Origin: Clostridia bacterium
GTDB lineage: Bacteria; Bacillota; Clostridia; Oscillospirales; CAG-272
Reading direction: 5' to 3'
Length of the DNA: 64,000 bases
Assembly (NCBI GenBank): GCA_017403155.1
Contig: JAFQOP010000014.1
Span: 57,677-121,676 of the forward strand
A model generated the notes under the pieces. That model did not search any database. It saw nothing but the letters and a program-made list of their open reading frames with translations, and had not been told where the DNA came from. Made by a program: the position numbers and the translations under genes. Below, in pieces: positions 61,001 through 64,000 of this stretch (position 1 is the stretch's first letter; every line of letters begins with the position of its first letter).

Positions 61001-61552
61001 GCAGAGGGTGAGGGAGATAGATATAAGGATAGGCAGACCGTGCGTGTAGCAGGTATTATCACAGCGAAGCGCACAAAGGTCGTTAAAAACGGCGACACAA
61101 TGGCGTTTATCAAGCTTGAGGACCGCTCCTCTGAGATTGAGGTTATAATTTTCGCAAAGCAGTACGCGCGCTTTGCCGCAGATATCGTGGAGGAAAATGC
61201 CATCTTCGTTGAGGGCACTCTCGACGTTGAGGAGGGCGAGGGAGCAAAGGTGCTCCTTTCCGAGCTGAAGCCACTTGTCATCAACGCGGAATACGATAAG
61301 CCGAAGCCCGAGCCAAGGTCCGCAGCACAGCAGCCCTCGACTCTGTATATCAAGGTTGACAGCTTCTCGGATAAGCGTATTGCCACAATATCCAGAACAG
61401 CCCTCTTGCATCCCGGTAAGTGCCGCATAATTGTTTTTGAGGCATCGACGAGACGCTCTAGCGTGCTGAAGGATATAGAAATAAATCCCGGTGAGGGAGT
61501 GCTTGCCAGGTTTAAGCGAACCTTTGGCGAGGACAACGTAGTTCTTAAATAA
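58073..61552 (+). CDS. dnaE: DNA polymerase III subunit alpha (DnaE)
   Basis: Replicative polymerase of the DnaE1/DnaE type, 1159 residues. An N-terminal PHP domain begins VHLHLHTEYSLLDG. The palm contains the PDFDIDF metal-binding aspartates and GPGRGSGAGS, with a beta-binding fingers region around CIALYRPGPMD and YQEQVMQI. A C-terminal OB fold (VRVAGIITAKRTKV) completes the protein, and an acidic linker at about 910-930 is Ser/Asp-rich. It is not PolC, as no 3'-5' exonuclease insert is visible. It follows whiA by 19 bases. Confidence 0.97.
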   Translation: MGDFVHLHLHTEYSLLDGATKISEIADKAIREGQSAVAITDHGVMYGAVEFYTALKEKGVKPIIGCEVYVAERSRHLKEGKQDTSGNHLVLLCKNKEGYKNLCYMVSESFVNGFYMKPRIDMELLREHSSGLIALSGCIAGRIPRLILEGNLEDAEREALAMRDLFGEDFYLEIQNHSMDEERKVAYALRLINNKHGIPLVATNDVHYLEKSDADVQATLMCIQTNNVITEGRPFGFETDEFYFKSTEEMKKLFSSFDGAIENTVRIAEKCDFDFEFDKLHLPDFRSDDGLSHKDKLRHNAYLGFAEREKTGRFNFLRHPREEYEARMEYELSVIDKMGFNAYFLIVSDFVAFAKRSDIPVGPGRGSGAGSLVAFCIGITDVDPIAFDLLFERFLNPERVSMPDFDIDFCYNRREEVIDYVKRKYGEDKVAQIVTFGTLAARAAVRDVGRALGMPYSQVDTVAKLIPREANINIKSALSSKELRELYNNNAEVRRLLEVSMSLEGMPRHASTHAAGVVITELPTYEYVPLSYSGTGVVTQFDMNTDARLGLVKFDFLGLRYITVIHDAECEIKKKHPDFDISKVPFDDKKTFKLLSDAKTDGVFQLESGGMKQVLSRLMPSTLEDVIACIALYRPGPMDSIDKFIERKHGRESFEYKIPSLKEILDVTYGCIVYQEQVMQICRSLAGYTYAHADIVRRAMSKKKESAMLAEQEAFIKGCIEHGVDEELAKEIFDEMVGFAKYAFNKSHATAYGVISYRTAYLKAHYPAEYFAALMTSVLSDSTKLREYIADAQKHGVSVLAPDINSSGADFTVTDGNIRYGLLAIKNVGRVFVDSVVRIRADKPYKSFDEFVSRMSGADLNKRTLEALIKCGVFDSLGVPRSALISCYEAIVDSEQDKARNNIAGQMDMFSLFSDSASSSSSGYEYPDMPEYSLRDLLLLERESSGMYFSGHMLDNFSKHIEALTTDKISDIMNDTAEGEGDRYKDRQTVRVAGIITAKRTKVVKNGDTMAFIKLEDRSSEIEVIIFAKQYARFAADIVEENAIFVEGTLDVEEGEGAKVLLSELKPLVINAEYDKPKPEPRSAAQQPSTLYIKVDSFSDKRIATISRTALLHPGKCRIIVFEASTRRSSVLKDIEINPGEGVLARFKRTFGEDNVVLK

Positions 61553-61577
61553 TTTATTAACTTTATCCGTGCGCGTG

Positions 61578-61606
61578 TTGACAGGTGCGGCAAGGTGGGG
61601 TATAAT
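61578..61606 (+). promoter_or_regulatory. consensus sigma-A promoter of the clpE-type gene
   Basis: Perfect TTGACA and TATAAT with a 17-base spacer. The transcript would start near 61613, with a 64-base leader. Confidence 0.93.
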
Positions 61607-61643
61607 TAAAGGGCGTCTTGGATGACGCACGCATATTTTATAC

Positions 61644-61659
61644 GCGCTAACGTTAGCGC
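61644..61659. promoter_or_regulatory. 16-base perfect palindrome in the clpE-type leader
   Basis: GCGCTAACGTTAGCGC is a perfect inverted repeat centred 25 bases before the ATG and 38 bases after the expected start. It can be an operator or an RNA hairpin. A shorter GCGTC/GACGC hairpin precedes it (about 61613-61627). It does not match CIRCE or the CtsR direct repeat. Confidence 0.5.
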
Positions 61660-61676
61660 ACAAGCGAGGTATTTTA

Positions 61677-63983
61677 ATGGAATTACAAAAATGTGCAAGA
61701 TGTAAAAAACGTCCTGCAGTTGTATTTATAACGCGCGAGGAAAACGGCAAAACCTCGAATGAGGGGCTTTGCCTTATATGCGCAAAGGAGCTTGGCATAC
61801 GTCCGATTGACGACGTGCTTAAAAGAATGGGCATGACTGACGAGGATGTTGAGGCAATGTCGGGCGAAATGCAGGGAATGATGGAGGCATTTGGCGACGG
61901 CGGTGAGGACGGATTGACCGACGGCGGCGCTCCTGCCATCGACTTCAACAAGCTCTTTGGTGGCTTTGGTATGAAGGCGGCAGACGGCGCCTCGGGGCAG
62001 AAATCGGGTCGCGGCGGAAAGCGCGCCAAGTCCGAGCCAAAGATTGATGAGAGCCGCAAGCTCCTCTCAACCTATTGCACCGACCTCACAGCAAAGGCAA
62101 GACGCGGTGATACCGACAGAATAATCGGCAGAGACAGAGAGCTTGAGAGAGTTATACAGATACTTTGCCGCAGGCAGAAGAACAATCCCTGCCTCATAGG
62201 TGAGCCCGGCGTCGGAAAGACGGCGATTGCGGAGGCTCTGGCACAGAGGATAGTAGACGGCAATGTTCCCGAGAAGCTTGCTGATCATGAGATTTGGTTG
62301 CTTGATATTACAGCCCTCGTTGCCGGCACGCAGTTCAGAGGTCAGTTTGAGTCGCGCATTCTAGGACTTATCAAGGAGGTCAAGCAGGCTGGCAATATCA
62401 TTCTTATGATTGATGAGGTGCACACCATTGTCAGCGCAGGCGACTCCGAGGGAAGCATGAGTGCGGCAAATATACTCAAGCCTGCGCTCTCCCGAGGAGA
62501 GATTCAGGTGATAGGTGCCACAACTCTCAAGGAATACAGAAAGTATATCGAGAAGGACAGCGCTCTCGAGCGCCGCTTCCAGCCCGTTATGGTAAACGAG
62601 CCCTCAATAGATGAGACTGTTCAGGTCATCAAGGGAATCAAGAAATATTACGAGGACTTTCACGGTGTTACAATTACCGACGATGTGGCTCGCGCCGCGG
62701 TGCTTATGTCGGAGCGCTATATAACGGATAGATTTCTCCCCGACAAGGCGATAGACCTTATTGACGAGGCTGCCTCGCGTGTTTCTCTTACATCTCTTGA
62801 GAGAAACGAAAAAATGAGAAATGAAAAGCGCCTTGCCGCACTCGTTGCGAAGGAAACCGAGTTAAGTGCTCTTGTAGAAAAGCCGGAGGGACAGACCGAA
62901 AGCAATTATAAGGCGATAGCTGACTTGAAGGTAGAGAAGATTAAGCTCGAGAACAGACAGACGGAGCTTGCCGAGATTCTCAAGGGGCTTCGCGTTGGTG
63001 TGAACGATATTGCAAACGTTATAGAAATCTGGACCGGTATCCCTGCAGCGGAGATCAGAGCAGGAGAGCTTCTCGAGCTTCAGGGGCTTGAGGGTAGAAT
63101 ATTTGATCGCCTCGTCGGTCAGAAGGAAGCAGTTGATGCTGTTGTTCGTGCCGTAAAGCGAAAGAGAGCCGGTGTTTCATACAGACAGAATCCTGTTTCG
63201 ATGATATTCGCGGGTCCGACAGGTGTGGGAAAGACAGAGCTGGTAAAGGTGCTTGCAGACGAGCTGTTTAAGCAGCCCGAGGCACTTATAAGACTCGATA
63301 TGTCCGAGTTTATGGAGAAGCATGCGGTTTCCAGAATTATCGGTGCTCCTCCCGGATACGTCGGCTACGACGAGGCTGGTCAGCTCACAGAGAAGATTCG
63401 CCGCCGTCCGCATGCTGTCATTCTCTTCGATGAGATTGAGAAGGCGCACCCCGACGTGCTCAATATCCTTCTTCAGATTCTCGACGACGGTAAAATCACC
63501 GATGCGCAGGGTAGGCAGGTAAACTTTGAAAATACAATAATAATTATGACTACCAATGCGGGTAGCGAGGTATCTACCTCCATCTCGGGCTTTGCCGAGA
63601 ATAAGCAGGCAAAGGATAAGGAAAAGACCGAGAAGGCTCTTTCCACCTTCCTTCGTCCCGAGTTCATTAACCGCATCGATGAGATAATCGTATTCCGCCG
63701 TCTTGACAAGACAGACTTTGTAGCCATCGCATCAATAATGCTTGGTAAGCTTCGCGCGCATCTTGATGAGAAGGGCATACGACTCACCTTCTCCGATGAT
63801 GTGCTTGCCCACATCTCCGAGAAGTCCTTCTCGGAGAAATTCGGCGCGAGAAATATGCGTCGCTTTATCGAGCGTGAGGTTGAGGATCGCATTGCCTCGC
63901 TCATAATTGACAGTGGAGACAAAGCTCTGCTCGGTATTCATCTGACAGTTAAGGACGACAAAATAGAAATTAACTCAATTTGA
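61677..63983 (+). CDS. clpE: Clp protease ATP-binding subunit, ClpE type
   Basis: AAA+ unfoldase feeding ClpP. The N-terminus is a zinc domain with CARC and CLIC pairs, not the Clp-N repeat domain, which marks the ClpE group. A linker rich in Gly follows (about 60-110). AAA1 has GEPGVGKT and IILMIDEVHT, a short coiled middle region follows, and AAA2 has GPTGVGKTE, LFDEIEKAHPD and the C-terminal GARNMRR sensor. At 768 residues it is slightly longer than usual ClpE. The start is behind CGAGG, spaced 8 bases. It has its own consensus promoter. Confidence 0.92.
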   Translation: MELQKCARCKKRPAVVFITREENGKTSNEGLCLICAKELGIRPIDDVLKRMGMTDEDVEAMSGEMQGMMEAFGDGGEDGLTDGGAPAIDFNKLFGGFGMKAADGASGQKSGRGGKRAKSEPKIDESRKLLSTYCTDLTAKARRGDTDRIIGRDRELERVIQILCRRQKNNPCLIGEPGVGKTAIAEALAQRIVDGNVPEKLADHEIWLLDITALVAGTQFRGQFESRILGLIKEVKQAGNIILMIDEVHTIVSAGDSEGSMSAANILKPALSRGEIQVIGATTLKEYRKYIEKDSALERRFQPVMVNEPSIDETVQVIKGIKKYYEDFHGVTITDDVARAAVLMSERYITDRFLPDKAIDLIDEAASRVSLTSLERNEKMRNEKRLAALVAKETELSALVEKPEGQTESNYKAIADLKVEKIKLENRQTELAEILKGLRVGVNDIANVIEIWTGIPAAEIRAGELLELQGLEGRIFDRLVGQKEAVDAVVRAVKRKRAGVSYRQNPVSMIFAGPTGVGKTELVKVLADELFKQPEALIRLDMSEFMEKHAVSRIIGAPPGYVGYDEAGQLTEKIRRRPHAVILFDEIEKAHPDVLNILLQILDDGKITDAQGRQVNFENTIIIMTTNAGSEVSTSISGFAENKQAKDKEKTEKALSTFLRPEFINRIDEIIVFRRLDKTDFVAIASIMLGKLRAHLDEKGIRLTFSDDVLAHISEKSFSEKFGARNMRRFIEREVEDRIASLIIDSGDKALLGIHLTVKDDKIEINSI

Positions 63984-63990
63984 CAAAAAC

Positions 63991-63996
63991 AAGGAG
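63991..63996 (+). promoter_or_regulatory. ribosome binding site of a gene beyond the window edge
   Basis: AAGGAG lies 7 bases after the clpE-type stop, with AAAA up to the last base. A further plus-strand gene therefore probably starts just outside the window. Confidence 0.55.
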
Positions 63997-64000
63997 AAAA

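Noticed and set aside
61644-61659. CIRCE or CtsR operator
   Set aside because: CIRCE has TTAGCACTC separated by nine bases from GAGTGCTAA, and CtsR a direct GGTCAAA repeat; neither is present, only a different palindrome.
59933-62059. Two long minus-strand open frames
   Set aside because: Antisense to dnaE and to the start of the clpE-type gene including its promoter; no family features.

Overview
The window is ordinary chromosomal core sequence from a Gram-positive, low-to-moderate GC Firmicute, most likely an uncultured member of the Clostridia. The basis is AGGAGG-type ribosome binding sites, consensus sigma-A promoters, a bL27 with a cleavable N-terminal extension next to its Prp protease, GerW, WhiA, ScpAB, TrmFO, RsfS, YqeG, YqeK, a CD1247-type protein and an ArgR-RecN block. 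I see no prophage, insertion sequence or CRISPR array. Almost every base is in a gene or a short regulatory gap.

Layout. 1-1.4 kb: the mutL tail and tgt. 1.4-10 kb: a minus-strand series starting at lon and running through engB, an M50 protease, scpA, scpB, a DUF2953 protein, gerW, a D-Ala-D-Ala carboxypeptidase, a pseudouridine synthase and a small GNAT-like protein; it meets tgt at a shared terminator. 10.3-12.6 kb: the infC-rpmI-rplT operon with an attenuator leader and an AUU start on infC, then an rRNA methyltransferase. 12.6-27.3 kb: a tightly overlapped plus-strand run, dprA-topA-trmFO-plsX-rnc-radical SAM-smc-ftsY-yhbY-nadD-yqeK-LCP. 27.3-30.1 kb: rsfS-leuS. 30.2-36.8 kb: all five steps from aspartate to threonine, as divergent units: a fused threonine synthase/homoserine kinase plus an HTH-ACT protein on the minus strand, and hom-lysC-asd plus a 49-residue protein on the plus strand. 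36.9-39.1 kb: an MFS transporter, tRNA-Gly, tRNA-Arg and a tandem repeat. 39.1-48.1 kb: yqeG, an endonuclease IV-like protein, an M24 peptidase, efp, a CD1247-type protein, rplU-prp-rpmA, galE, a HAD phosphatase, an ABC-F protein and a small membrane protein. 48.1-48.5 kb: tRNA-Leu and a structured repeat. 48.5-49.3 kb: a nucleoside phosphorylase. 49.6-64 kb: nusB, a TsaD-like paralog, xseA-xseB-tlyA-nadK-argR-recN, murB, whiA, dnaE and a ClpE-type ATPase.

The observation most worth following up is at two unrelated tRNA loci (Arg-ACG and Leu-UAG). Each tRNA is followed by its own terminator hairpin, a degenerate inverted copy of its T-arm, about 110 to 140 bases rich in further hairpins, and then a second direct copy of the tRNA 3' edge plus terminator. 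No listed feature type explains this. Other points of interest are the ThrC-ThrB fusion, an ABC-F protein in which one of the two composite ATP sites looks wholly lost, the non-AUG starts of infC and lysC, an efp leader that could form a pseudoknot, and a perfect 16-base palindrome in the clpE leader.
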